Source: Maridesulfovibrio sp050916235
GTDB taxonomy: Bacteria > Desulfobacterota > Desulfovibrionia > Desulfovibrionales > Desulfovibrionaceae
Assembly (NCBI RefSeq): GCF_050916235.1
Contig: NZ_CP104854.1
Coordinates: 3,658,001 to 3,722,000 of the forward strand
Direction: 5' to 3'
Length of the DNA: 64,000 nucleotides
In this document: positions 44,574 to 52,514 of the stretch, in pieces
How positions within the stretch are numbered: position 1 is the first letter of the stretch
Layout of the letters: the number at the start of each line of letters is the position of its first letter
Notes under the pieces: generated by a model
Seen by the model: only the letters and a program-made list of their open reading frames with translations
What the model was told of the DNA's origin: nothing
Databases searched by the model: none
Translations under genes and position numbers: made by a program

Positions 44574-45458
44574 GTGGTGGTCGATGTAGATTGTTTTCCG
44601 GTTATTGTTGTCACCGGCCTTTCGGGAGCCGGGAAGTCCACTGTTTTAAAGGTTTTTGAAGACCTGCGCTTTTTCTGCGTGGACGGTCTGCCTGCCGGCA
44701 TGCTGCCGCGTCTGGTGGAAATCTTCAATACCCGCGACAATATGTACCGCGGACTTGTTCTGGGCATGGACCTGCGTCAGCTTGAATTCAGCAGCGACTG
44801 GGACACCACCCGTGAGGAACTCAAGGCAAGGGGATACTGTCCCAGCATCCTTTTTTTGGAAGCCCGGCTGCCGGAACTTGTGCGCAGATATGCCACCACC
44901 CGTCGCCTGCATCCGCTTGAATCAAAGGATATTGGACTGGAACAGGCTCTTGAGAAAGAAAGGGAAATCCTTGAGGCCATCAGGAATCAGGCCGATCTGG
45001 TCATTGACACCACCACTTATTCCATCCACGACCTGAGGCGCAGGATTCAGGAAAAATGGGCTGAACTGAGCGAAAAGGCTTCCGGGCTGCGCGTGCACGT
45101 AATGTCGTTCGGATTCAAGCACGACGTGCCTTCAGCCGCCGATATTGTTATGGATCTGCGCTTTCTGCCCAACCCCTATTTCGATCCTGAGCTGCGTCCG
45201 TTGTCCGGTCAGGACAAGGCAATAGCTGATTTTGTCCTCGGCTCGGAACCCGGTTCGGTTTTTATTGAGAAATATCTCGATTTCCTTCAATATGTCCTTC
45301 CTCTCTACGAGGCAGAGGGACGCTACAGGCTGACCATAGCCGTCGGCTGCACCGGCGGCAGGCACCGTTCCGTGGCAACGGCCGAAAGGATATTTGCATC
45401 TCTCAAGGATAATGGTTATTCTGTTTCTCTTGAGCACAAGCATATTCATCTGAAGTAA
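44574..45458 (+). CDS. rapZ: RNase adapter protein RapZ
   Basis: The 294-residue protein has the P-loop VVTGLSGAGKST near the N-terminus, a switch region with DVPSAADIVMDLRFLPNPYF, and the RNA-binding C-terminal part with GCTGGRHRSVATAE. In E. coli RapZ binds small RNAs and leads RNase E to GlmZ, controlling glucosamine-6-phosphate synthase; a small-RNA target here is unknown. The start is a GTG at 44574 (or the next GTG) after aaaggagg. Confidence 0.94.
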   Translation: MVVDVDCFPVIVVTGLSGAGKSTVLKVFEDLRFFCVDGLPAGMLPRLVEIFNTRDNMYRGLVLGMDLRQLEFSSDWDTTREELKARGYCPSILFLEARLPELVRRYATTRRLHPLESKDIGLEQALEKEREILEAIRNQADLVIDTTTYSIHDLRRRIQEKWAELSEKASGLRVHVMSFGFKHDVPSAADIVMDLRFLPNPYFDPELRPLSGQDKAIADFVLGSEPGSVFIEKYLDFLQYVLPLYEAEGRYRLTIAVGCTGGRHRSVATAERIFASLKDNGYSVSLEHKHIHLK

Positions 45459-45493
45459 ATAGCGGCAAGCCGCTTTGATTATCAGGATATTTG

Positions 45494-45922
45494 ATGGGCA
45501 CTGAATCTAGTAAAATCGGAATTGTTCTGGTTACCCACGGTAACTTCGGGAAGTCGCTGGTTGAGGCGGCTGAACTTATTGTCGGGCCGCAGGATTATAT
45601 TCGCTCGGTGAGTGTAGATGTCTCGCAGGGCATAGATGCCGCAATGGTTTATCTAAAAGAGACCATTGGCGCGGTTTCCAACGGGGTCGGCGTTCTGATT
45701 CTTACTGACATGTTCGGCGGAACTCCCACCAACCTGAGTCTTTCCCTGCTGCAGGGCGATGACATCGAGGTTGTGACCGGGGTCAGTCTGCCCATGCTTC
45801 TCAAGGCACTGCAGAAGCGGAACGAATCATTGCAGACCATGGCCGAAGAGGTCAGCAAGGCCGGGGCCAAGGGTATCGTAATTGCAGGCGAAATGCTGCG
45901 AAAACGAACTTCCAAGGGGTAG
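45494..45922 (+). CDS. PTS mannose-family EIIA component
   Basis: The 142-residue EIIA of the mannose/sorbose family has its phosphorylated His in VLVTHGNFGKSL (about residue 15) and the conserved LTDMFGGTPTNLSL. It accepts phosphate from HPr and gives it to EIIB. In this cluster the PTS may have a regulatory rather than a major transport role. ATG 45494 is preferred over TTG 45491. Confidence 0.92.
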   Translation: MGTESSKIGIVLVTHGNFGKSLVEAAELIVGPQDYIRSVSVDVSQGIDAAMVYLKETIGAVSNGVGVLILTDMFGGTPTNLSLSLLQGDDIEVVTGVSLPMLLKALQKRNESLQTMAEEVSKAGAKGIVIAGEMLRKRTSKG

Positions 45923-45924
45923 TT

Positions 45925-46389
45925 ATGCAGTGGGTTCGTATAGATAACAGACTTGTTCACGGGCAGATTATTGAAACATGGTTGCCGTACACCCACGCCA
46001 GACATATCATAGTGGCGGACGATGCAGTGGCCGGGGATGACCTGCAGCAGCAGATCATGTCACTGGCGATTCCGCAGTCCGTTTCCTGTTCCTTCTCAAG
46101 GGTTGAAGACCTGGGTAACAAGGTTATGTCCATTTCCGATGGTCGCAACGGCAGCATCATAATTCTTTTTTCTTCCTGTGCGGACGTGCGAAGGGCACTT
46201 GATTCCGGTTTCAGCTTTAATTCGGTCAATATCGGGAATATCCATTACGGACCGGGAAAGAAACAGATTTCTCCGAGCGTGGCGCTCAGTTCCGATGATG
46301 AATCCTGTCTGCATTATTTCAAGGGTATGGGGATTGAGCTTGATTTCCGCTGCGTCCCCAATGATCCGGTTCAGGTGAGGTTTTCATGA
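45925..46389 (+). CDS. PTS mannose-family EIIB component
   Basis: The 154-residue EIIB has its phosphorylated His in RIDNRLVHGQIIETW (about residue 12), which takes phosphate from EIIA. It follows EIIA by two bases, with aagggg as ribosome site, and overlaps the EIIC start by 4 bp (ATGA), so expression should be coupled. Confidence 0.93.
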   Translation: MQWVRIDNRLVHGQIIETWLPYTHARHIIVADDAVAGDDLQQQIMSLAIPQSVSCSFSRVEDLGNKVMSISDGRNGSIIILFSSCADVRRALDSGFSFNSVNIGNIHYGPGKKQISPSVALSSDDESCLHYFKGMGIELDFRCVPNDPVQVRFS

Positions 46390-47101
46390 GTTTTCTGCAA
46401 GGATTGGCACTGCCTTTCCCCGCCTGGGTAGCGGTGATCGGTTTTTTTTTGCGCTGTTTTCCCTCTTTCGTTTCAGCATAAATCCCGGCCTGCTTGAGAG
46501 GCCGCTGGTTGTGGGCGCCCTGTGGGGCGCAGTTACCGGCGATGTGGCCACAAGTCTCAAGATAGCAGTCTTTTTCGAGCTGTTCTGGCTTGATAATATT
46601 CCGGCCGGAACCTACATCCCCCCCCATATTCTTGCCCCGACATTTGCTGCGCTTGCCTTAAGCACCTCATTTGCCTTTACCGAGGCCCGTCAGGCCATGG
46701 TCATAATACTGGCCTGCCTGCCGCTGGCCCGTATCGGCGCGTGGCTGGAATTCTCCCTCAGGCGCTGGCATAACCGCGGGCATAACAGGCTCATCAACTG
46801 GGCAAGGCGCGGAAAAGCAGGGGAGGAGCTGCCTGCCAGGCTCGTTCTGCAATCTATTTTAAGAACATTTGGTACTTCGTGGCTTTTTTTCTGGACAAGT
46901 ACCATGGTCCTTCATTACATACTTCGTATATTTTTTCACAAATGGGGACCGCTGGTCGCCGGAGTGGATATGAAGTGGTCTTTTTTATGGATTGCAGCAA
47001 GCCTCGGCGGCCTTTTAGCCCTGAGATTGCGTAAAGCTTACGCCACTTTTGTCTTCGGAGTGGTTTTATTCGGCTTTATAATCCTTGCCGGGATCGTATA
47101 G
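46386..47101 (+). pseudogene. PTS mannose-family EIIC component, frameshifted in a T9 run
   Basis: The gene starts with ATG 46386 overlapping EIIB. The first frame reads MSFLQGLALPFPAWVAVIGF, then meets TAA after 31 codons. One extra base at the run of nine T (46442-46450) joins it to the frame that continues to 47101, reading FFALFSLFRFSINPGLLERP and VVGALWGAVTGDV, a good EIIC membrane protein of 238 residues. A -1 shift by the ribosome on T-TTT-TTT, or polymerase slippage, would also restore it. It may be a true mutation, a sequencing error or programmed frameshifting. No EIID gene follows. Confidence 0.8.
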
Positions 47102-47176
47102 ACTTGGCAGTCGAAAAAGATTGTGATAGAAGACACAAGCTCATTTAAGCTACCACATTTCAGGAGGAATCTAATT

Positions 47177-48097
47177 ATGGCTATTATTGCTGTTGGACAC
47201 AAAAACCCCGATACCGATACTATTGCATCCGCAATCGCTATCGCTGACCTCTGGTCCAAGGTCAAAGAAGAAACCAAAGCTGTTGCTCAGGGTGCTATCG
47301 CTCCTGAAACCGCTTTCGTACTGGAAAAGTTCGGTTGCGCTGCTCCCGAAATCGTAACTGACGCTACCGGTCAGAAAGTAATCCTCGTTGACCACTCCGA
47401 CCTCGCTCAGAGCCTGGACAACCTCGACAAGGGTGAAGTTGTAGCAGTAGTTGATCACCACAAACTCGGTGATGTGACCACCCCCAACCCCCTCGAAATG
47501 TGGGTATGGCCCGTTGGCTGCACCGGTACCGTTATCAACGCAATGTACAAGTTCTACAATGTAGAAGTTCCCAAAAACATTGCTGGTGTTCTGCTCTGTG
47601 CAATCCTGTCCGACACCGTTATGTTCAAGTCTGTAACCTGCACCGATGCTGATAAAGAAGCTGTTGCAGAACTGGCTAAGATCGCAGGTGTTGCTGATGT
47701 TATGGCTCTCGGCATGGAAATGTTCAACGTTAAGTCTGCTGTTGCCGGTGCAACCATGACTGAACTGATCTTCCGTGACTACAAAGATTTCGATATGTCC
47801 GGCAACAAAGTTGGTATCGGCCAGCTTGAAGTTGTTGACCTGTCCGTATTCGACAACATCAAAGATGACCTCTACGCTGAACTTGAAAAAGTTAAAGCTG
47901 AAGGCCGTCACAGCTGCTTCCTGCTGCTTACCGACATCATGAAAGAAGGTTCCGAAATGCTCATCGTTTCCGACGATCCTTCCGTTGTTGAAAAAGCATT
48001 CGGCGTTGCTCCCGAAGGTACCAAAGTATACCTCGAAGGCGTAATGTCCCGCAAAAAACAGGTTGTACCTAACTTCGAGAAAGCTTTCTCCGCATAA
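47177..48097 (+). CDS. ppaC: Manganese-dependent inorganic pyrophosphatase (family II)
   Basis: The 306-residue DHH-family enzyme splits pyrophosphate, important in sulfate reducers because ATP sulfurylase releases it. Metal ligands lie in GHKNPDTDTIASAIA near residues 7-21, and the DHH motif is VVDHHKLGD near 93-101. The C-terminal DHHA2 domain ends in SRKKQVVPNFEKAF. The codon use (gtt, gct, aac, ggt-rich) looks typical of a highly expressed gene. ATG 47177 has aggagg upstream. Confidence 0.96.
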   Translation: MAIIAVGHKNPDTDTIASAIAIADLWSKVKEETKAVAQGAIAPETAFVLEKFGCAAPEIVTDATGQKVILVDHSDLAQSLDNLDKGEVVAVVDHHKLGDVTTPNPLEMWVWPVGCTGTVINAMYKFYNVEVPKNIAGVLLCAILSDTVMFKSVTCTDADKEAVAELAKIAGVADVMALGMEMFNVKSAVAGATMTELIFRDYKDFDMSGNKVGIGQLEVVDLSVFDNIKDDLYAELEKVKAEGRHSCFLLLTDIMKEGSEMLIVSDDPSVVEKAFGVAPEGTKVYLEGVMSRKKQVVPNFEKAFSA

Positions 48098-48118
48098 GTT
48101 AAGTCTATACAGCTAGTT

Positions 48119-48156
48119 TGGTCCGGCAGGGGTAACCCTGCCGGACTTTTGTTTTT
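48119..48156 (+). terminator. Intrinsic terminator after ppaC
   Basis: The perfect stem gtccggcaggg with ccctgccggac has loop gtaa (4 bases) and is followed by ttttgttttt. Confidence 0.92.
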
Positions 48157-48315
48157 CTGATTTTCTATTATAATTTTCAGTCTGCGACTTGATTTTGTCT
48201 TTCTAATTAAGTAGATAATTTTGTAAATCTAAGCCAATGGCGGGTTTCATGACTGCAGCGCGTTTAACGGGCTTGGGTCTGATGTTCTGATTTAATGACT
48301 GACAGGCAAGCTATC

Positions 48316-48543
48316 ATGACGATCACTTTACTTTGCTATGCGACTTTTGCTGCGAAAAGTCCGGAAAACGCACAGAACTTTCCCATTGAGGAAGGTGAGA
48401 CTGTAAGCGGTGTTCTGGATAAAATCGGAATTCCAATTGATGAGGTCAAGATTGTCTTCATTAACGGCGTTTCATCCAAATTTGACGCAGTGCTGTCCGA
48501 CGGGGACAGAGTTGGTATATTTCCCGCTGTGGGTGGCGGCTGA
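48316..48543 (+). CDS. MoaD/ThiS-like ubiquitin-fold sulfur carrier
   Basis: The 75-residue protein ends in VGIFPAVGGG. The C-terminal Gly-Gly is where such carriers are adenylated and thiocarboxylated by a MoeB/ThiF-type enzyme. EEGETVSGVLDKIG and VFINGVSSKFDAVLSDGDRV fit the fold. It may serve molybdopterin or tungstopterin synthesis or another sulfur route; no moaE, moeB or thiG is adjacent. ATG 48316 is chosen over 48295. Confidence 0.8.
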   Translation: MTITLLCYATFAAKSPENAQNFPIEEGETVSGVLDKIGIPIDEVKIVFINGVSSKFDAVLSDGDRVGIFPAVGGG

Positions 48544-48561
48544 TTCTTTCGGGGAGGTTTT

Positions 48562-49068
48562 ATGAAAAAGTTCAAATTCGCGCTGCTGCTCGCAATTCTG
48601 GGCAGTTTTATTGTTGCTTCTGTTGCCGGGGCTTCAACTATCAATGCCAAAAACTGGTATAACGAGAATTCCAACGTTCACACCATGCAACTCTGGGTGA
48701 ATGATCCCAGTGTGTCCATCAAGAGCGTGAAAATCAATAATGGGCAGTCGACTGACGGCTGGACATGGAGATATGTGGATGATTCCCGGAAAAGTGTCAT
48801 CTTTTCGGGGCCGGAACTGGATGTCCAGACTCTTTACTCACACTTGCAGTTTACCGCACCCAGTACAAAGACCGATTTTGCCGTTGAGTGGGCTGAAGTA
48901 AGCAAGCAGACCACTTTAACCGGGACAAACTACTATCAGAATAAAAACTGGTACTACACCAAAGGTGATATAAGCCATACCCCCACTCCCATTCCCGGTG
49001 CAGTACTTATTTTCGGTGGCGGGCTTTCTTTGCTCGCGTTTGTAAGGCGCAGGTTTGCCCGCAGCTAG
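48562..49068 (+). CDS. Exported protein with VPLPA-CTERM-like sorting tail
   Basis: The 168-residue protein has a signal peptide (FALLLAILGSFIVASVAGAS), a beta-rich middle with many Trp and Asn, and a C-terminal tripartite tail: TPTPIPGAVLIFGGGLSLLA, then a basic end RRRFARS. This tail resembles PEP-CTERM/VPLPA-CTERM signals that are cut by an exosortase/archaeosortase-type enzyme for surface or matrix delivery. No exosortase is encoded in the window. A second protein with a related tail lies at 50834. The middle domain is not recognised. Confidence 0.75.
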   Translation: MKKFKFALLLAILGSFIVASVAGASTINAKNWYNENSNVHTMQLWVNDPSVSIKSVKINNGQSTDGWTWRYVDDSRKSVIFSGPELDVQTLYSHLQFTAPSTKTDFAVEWAEVSKQTTLTGTNYYQNKNWYYTKGDISHTPTPIPGAVLIFGGGLSLLAFVRRRFARS

Positions 49069-49091
49069 TTTCATATTATATGATCGTAATG

Positions 49092-49120
49092 AAGGCCGGA
49101 TTTCTCCGGCCTTTTTTTGT
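49092..49120 (+). terminator. Intrinsic terminator
   Basis: The stem aaggccgga with tccggcctt is followed by tttttgtgg. Confidence 0.9.
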
Positions 49121-49296
49121 GGTTTTCGAATAAACTTATCCGTTTTAGCTGGTTCCGTGTGTATAAGTCGGGTTTGAGGATTTCTATCGAATCAGGGCAT
49201 CATTTTTGAGGCTCATATAGATGGTTGATAACTTCTGGATAGCATGCTATCGGCTTTTGCTCAGGAATTTGTTTAATGCTCCTGAAGGAGGAAATT

Positions 49297-49647
49297 ATGG
49301 GCATGCGTTGCCTCTTGAAATCTAAAATCCACAGAGCCACCATCACCGATGCCAATGTCGATTATGAAGGCTCAATTTCCATTGATGTGGATCTTTTGGA
49401 AAAAGCCGGTATTCTTCCATATGAGAGAGTCGATGTTCTCAACGTGGACAACGGGGAAAGGCTTACCACTTACGCCATTGAAGGCGGCCCCGGAGAATTC
49501 TGTCTTAACGGTGCAGCTGCCCACAAGGGCGAGGCCGGACAGAAGATCATCATCTGTACCTACACCTGGCTGGATGAGGACGAACTCGGACTGCATAAGC
49601 CGAAAGTGGTTCTTCTTGGTGAAGGGAACAAGGTTAAGAAAGCATAG
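49297..49647 (+). CDS. panD: Aspartate 1-decarboxylase precursor
   Basis: PanD makes beta-alanine for pantothenate and CoA. The 116-residue precursor cuts itself at Gly25-Ser26 in YEGSISID, leaving a pyruvoyl group. LKSKIHRATITDANVDY, then VLNVDNGERLTTYAI and NGAAAHKGEAGQK are family hallmarks. ATG 49297 (MGMRCLLK), with ggagg five bases upstream, is preferred over the frame from 49276. No panB or panC is adjacent. Confidence 0.96.
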   Translation: MGMRCLLKSKIHRATITDANVDYEGSISIDVDLLEKAGILPYERVDVLNVDNGERLTTYAIEGGPGEFCLNGAAAHKGEAGQKIIICTYTWLDEDELGLHKPKVVLLGEGNKVKKA

Positions 49648-49659
49648 TTGCTTACTTCA

Positions 49660-49690
49660 AAAGGCGCGGATTACCGCGCCTTTTTTTATT
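49660..49690 (+). terminator. Intrinsic terminator after panD
   Basis: The stem aaaggcgcgg/ccgcgccttt is followed by tttttatttt. Confidence 0.9.
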
Positions 49691-49731
49691 TTAAATTTTA
49701 GTTTATCGTGACTGCCATTAAAGGGGGCATT

Positions 49732-50736
49732 ATGAAAATAAGATTTGTCGCAGCTTTGTTAGGTCTGGCCGTTGCCGCAGGGTGTGCTCCGGTTATTAAA
49801 ACCCAGTCCATTCCGGTTTCCACTAACCCTATGGGCGCCACAGTATATGCTGATGGAAAGGTTTCCTGTACCTCTCCCTGTACTGTTGAACTCGCATGCA
49901 ACGCCGACCATATCATTACGGTTACTAAGGATGATTTCCGGCAGCAGGATATAATTATCAAGCGGATCTACCAGCAGCAAAAGGTTATGATGAAGGCCGT
50001 ATCTCGAGGAATGCAGTCTTCTTCAATGGCTGTGGGAAGCGGGGGAGACAAGACTGCCTGGGGGATAATGCAGGGCGTTAATTCCATGGATTCGCAGGAG
50101 CAGACCGGAGACGCCTATGTTCTGTCTCCGTCGGCAGTATCTGTTCAGCTTGTTCCCAAGACTCCGCAGGCAAATGCCCAGATTTCCGGCTCGACCGCTC
50201 CGGACATCATGAACCTTACTGATACCGACCGTGCTCAGATAAGTTATATTCTGGAAAGCATGAAGACCGGCACAACTTTCAATTGGGATAATTCCCAGAC
50301 CGGAATCAAATATGTTGTCACTGTCGGACAGGTTCTTTCCGGCTACAGTGACCCGACCCGTGCTTTTCTGTTGAAGATGACTTCCGGCGGACAGACTTCA
50401 TCTTACGATGCCAGGGCCAGCAGGGTAGGGAATGGCAAATGGCAGATATTGGGTAATGGAGCATCTACTTCCATGCTGACCGGTGATACTTCAAATGTTG
50501 AGACCGCCACCCCCGTGCAGATGAATCAGGATGATTTCCTGAAGGACGCACTCAAGGCCGGTGCCATGGCTGCCCCGACTGTTCACGGTGGAGTTACCGG
50601 AAAGTCCGGCTCATCCAGCGAATCATGGAATGGAAATACCTATAGCAAGAAATCCACATCCACGAAGGTTAAGGCTGGTGTGAGCGTTAATCCAGCTCAA
50701 GCTGTAGAAGTGCTGGACACTTTGCTTAGCAAGTAG
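49732..50736 (+). CDS. PEGA-domain lipoprotein
   Basis: The 334-residue protein has a lipobox LAVAAGC (Cys near 18) and then a PEGA-type beta domain (VSTNPMGATVYADGKVSCTS, PCTVEL), a small fold often found in surface lipoproteins. The middle is Ser/Gln/Met-rich. Residues about 170-250 form a second beta-rich domain (RAQISYILESMKTGTTFNWD; KYVVTVGQVLSGYSDPTRAF). The C-terminus is Ser/Lys-rich. Possibly an envelope adhesin or stress lipoprotein; the function is unknown. ATG 49732 with aaaggggg upstream is the start. Confidence 0.72.
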   Translation: MKIRFVAALLGLAVAAGCAPVIKTQSIPVSTNPMGATVYADGKVSCTSPCTVELACNADHIITVTKDDFRQQDIIIKRIYQQQKVMMKAVSRGMQSSSMAVGSGGDKTAWGIMQGVNSMDSQEQTGDAYVLSPSAVSVQLVPKTPQANAQISGSTAPDIMNLTDTDRAQISYILESMKTGTTFNWDNSQTGIKYVVTVGQVLSGYSDPTRAFLLKMTSGGQTSSYDARASRVGNGKWQILGNGASTSMLTGDTSNVETATPVQMNQDDFLKDALKAGAMAAPTVHGGVTGKSGSSSESWNGNTYSKKSTSTKVKAGVSVNPAQAVEVLDTLLSK

Positions 50737-50833
50737 CAATTATGGTGTTGTGTTTATAATACGAATTTACACAATCTTGATTTAAATATAGTGTTCTTTG
50801 GTTATTTTGAAAGTTGGAGCGTAGGAGGGGAGC

Positions 50834-51400
50834 GTGAAGAATACTATTTTCAAGGTATCTGTATTATTTGTTATGCTGCTTACAGCCATGCCAGTCGCGG
50901 CCGCAACCTTTTCATTCGGTAATTCCGAGTATTGGGTTGTGTACGACAAGAGCATAAGCTGGGATAGCGCCAAGGCTGCTGCAGAGGCATCCGGCGGGCA
51001 TCTGGCAACGATCACTTCTGCTGATGAACGTAATTTCATCCAGAGTACAGTTCTTAACGGTGCTAAAGGCGAACTTTGGCTGGGTGGTTTTCAGAGTTCC
51101 GATCCCGGACTCTCAGCTCCAAAGGATAATTGGAATTGGGTAACGGGAGAAGAATGGAACTATAGCGACTGGTACGCAACTGAAGCCAACAACTATGCCG
51201 GAAGAGATGAGAAGTATCTTGGAATCAGGCAGTCTCAGCAGTGGCAATGGAACGATGAAGCCAGTCTGGGCAATATCAATGGTTATATTGTCGAAAAAAG
51301 TCTCAACACTGCTCCAACCCCGATTCCTGCGGGTGTCTGGATTTTGGGAGCAGGGCTTGCCGCATTGGCAGGGCTGAAGAGACGCTTCAGCAGATCCTAG
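50834..51400 (+). CDS. Exported C-type-lectin-like protein with VPLPA-CTERM-like tail
   Basis: The 188-residue protein has a signal peptide (VLFVMLLTAMPVAAA) and a C-type lectin fold: YWVVYDKSISWDSAKAAAEA, GGHLATITSADERNFIQ, GELWLGGFQS, NWNWVTGEEWNYSDWYATEA and KYLGIRQSQQWQWNDEAS. These proteins bind sugars or other ligands, often with calcium. The end APTPIPAGVWILGAGLAALA and KRRFSRS form a tripartite sorting signal like that at 48562. It starts with GTG at 50834 after aggagggg. Confidence 0.85.
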   Translation: MKNTIFKVSVLFVMLLTAMPVAAATFSFGNSEYWVVYDKSISWDSAKAAAEASGGHLATITSADERNFIQSTVLNGAKGELWLGGFQSSDPGLSAPKDNWNWVTGEEWNYSDWYATEANNYAGRDEKYLGIRQSQQWQWNDEASLGNINGYIVEKSLNTAPTPIPAGVWILGAGLAALAGLKRRFSRS

Positions 51401-51419
51401 CTTGAAATGATCAGAATAG

Positions 51420-51456
51420 TAGGGAGCGGCTGATTTAACCGCTCCCTTTTTTTGTT
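51420..51456 (+). terminator. Intrinsic terminator after the lectin-like gene
   Basis: The stem gggagcgg with ccgctccc has a 9-base loop and is followed by seven T. Confidence 0.9.
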
Positions 51457-51541
51457 GGAACAGAAAACCGTTCTGATCCGCACCGTTAAGCCATTCCCCC
51501 AACCAATCTCTCAATATACAACAAATAATCTCAAAAACCGG

Positions 51542-51570
51542 TTGACTCTCTCATAACTTTTCCCTAGAAC
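51542..51570 (+). promoter_or_regulatory. rRNA promoter P0
   Basis: -35 TTGACT (51542-51547), a 17-bp spacer, -10 TAGAAC (51565-51570). It is the most distant member of the array, 1.1 kb before 16S, and is separated from P1 by a form A repeat. Confidence 0.65.
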
Positions 51571-51611
51571 GACTTTCCCCGCTGAGGAAGACCTTAATGG
51601 CCGGCTCGGCA

Positions 51612-51775
51612 GGGCTTTTTTTGAAGAGATAGATGAGGCGCTTCGCGCTTTTGATGATTTGATTTCGCCTCCGGCGGCCAAAGGAGCTAAGCCATCGCTG
51701 CTCTCCATATCCGTAAGACTCGAAGCAAAGCTTCTCGCCTAACGGCTAATGGGCCTTTGGAATCCCTGAGGGTGG
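51612..51775 (-). repeat. Dispersed palindromic repeat, form A, copy 4 (in the rRNA promoter array)
   Basis: The order is gatgaggcgcttcgcgcttt, gatttgatttcgcctccggc, ggccaaaggagctaagcc, an inserted part holding ctcgaagcaaagcttctcgc, then gggcctttggaatccct. The palindrome halves (ccaaagg and cctttgg) are separated by about 55 bp instead of a short loop. The inserted part is shared with 17419-17495. Confidence 0.85.
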
Positions 51776-51870
51776 ATAGTTTTGGGCCTGGAAGACCGGC
51801 ATAGAATCTAGGAAAGATTGCGCTGCTTCTGAGTCGGGCCGAAAAAAATCAAACTGCTTCAAAAAAATGG

Positions 51871-51899
51871 TTGACTTCCGAGGACGGTTCACCTAGATT
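51871..51899 (+). promoter_or_regulatory. rRNA promoter P1
   Basis: -35 TTGACT (51871-51876), 17-bp spacer, -10 TAGATT (51894-51899), then a GC-rich start region ccgcctccgcaccgagc. Confidence 0.8.
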
Positions 51900-51974
51900 C
51901 CGCCTCCGCACCGAGCAGCAGTAAGGTGCTAAGATCATTGAAAAAAAGATTTCGAAAGAACTTTAAAATAATGA

Positions 51975-52003
51975 TTGACTTGAAGGGCGAGGTTGTTTAA
52001 GTT
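51975..52003 (+). promoter_or_regulatory. rRNA promoter P2
   Basis: -35 TTGACT (51975-51980), 17-bp spacer, -10 TAAGTT (51998-52003), then tcgcctccgcactgagc, close to the P1 downstream sequence. Confidence 0.8.
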
Positions 52004-52147
52004 TCGCCTCCGCACTGAGCGAGAGCAAAGTGCCAAGATCATTGATGAAAGTTAAGATTCAAAGCCTTAAAGAATAGTTCTGCAGCAGCCAGTCGGAAGA
52101 CGATCATCTTGAATAGATATCACCGGCTGAACGTGAGTGGAGCGAAT

Positions 52148-52215
52148 TTGATAAAAGGTTTTGAAGAGTCCAGAGAAACTTATGTAAAAGTTTCTTTGGT
52201 CGCCGAAGGCACTTG
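52148..52215 (+). repeat. Degenerate dispersed repeat, form B, copy 4 (between P2 and P3)
   Basis: The segment aaaaggttttgaagagtcc, agagaaacttatgtaaaag, tttctttggtcgccgaaggc follows form B copy 2 at 30520 (aaaaggttttgggagagtcc, agagaacccttttgcaaaag, gttctttggccgccggaggc). It occupies the widest gap of the array. Confidence 0.8.
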
Positions 52216-52245
52216 CCGCGAGGCGAAAAAACTTTCAAAAAGTGA

Positions 52246-52274
52246 TTGACAAGCGGGCCGGGTTCACATAGATT
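52246..52274 (+). promoter_or_regulatory. rRNA promoter P3
   Basis: -35 TTGACA (52246-52251), 17-bp spacer, -10 TAGATT (52269-52274), then cccacaccgcgccgag. Confidence 0.85.
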
Positions 52275-52337
52275 CCCACACCGCGCCGAGGGAATAACGC
52301 CTCGGGATCATTGAAAAAATAAATTTCAGAAAGTAGT

Positions 52338-52366
52338 TGACAGCGGGTTCAAACTTCACTAGGTTT
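52338..52366 (+). promoter_or_regulatory. rRNA promoter P4
   Basis: -35 TTGACA (52338-52343), 17-bp spacer, -10 TAGGTT (52361-52366), then tcaacgccgcgccgc. Confidence 0.83.
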
Positions 52367-52426
52367 CAACGCCGCGCCGCTTGAAAAAGCGGGTCAGCGA
52401 CTCTCAAAAAAAGATCACGAAAGTGG

Positions 52427-52455
52427 TTGACACGGAGATCGGGTTCGGATAGAAA
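52427..52455 (+). promoter_or_regulatory. rRNA promoter P5
   Basis: -35 TTGACA (52427-52432), 17-bp spacer, -10 TAGAAA (52450-52455), then ctgactcctcgcgcc. Confidence 0.8.
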
Positions 52456-52514
52456 CTGACTCCTCGCGCCGACGAAGTCGGTGCGAAAAGTTCTCTGAAA
52501 AAACAGACGCAAGG

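Noticed and set aside
49700..51400. Idea that the PEGA lipoprotein and CTERM proteins form one operon with panD
   Set aside because: Strong terminators after the first CTERM gene and after panD separate them.
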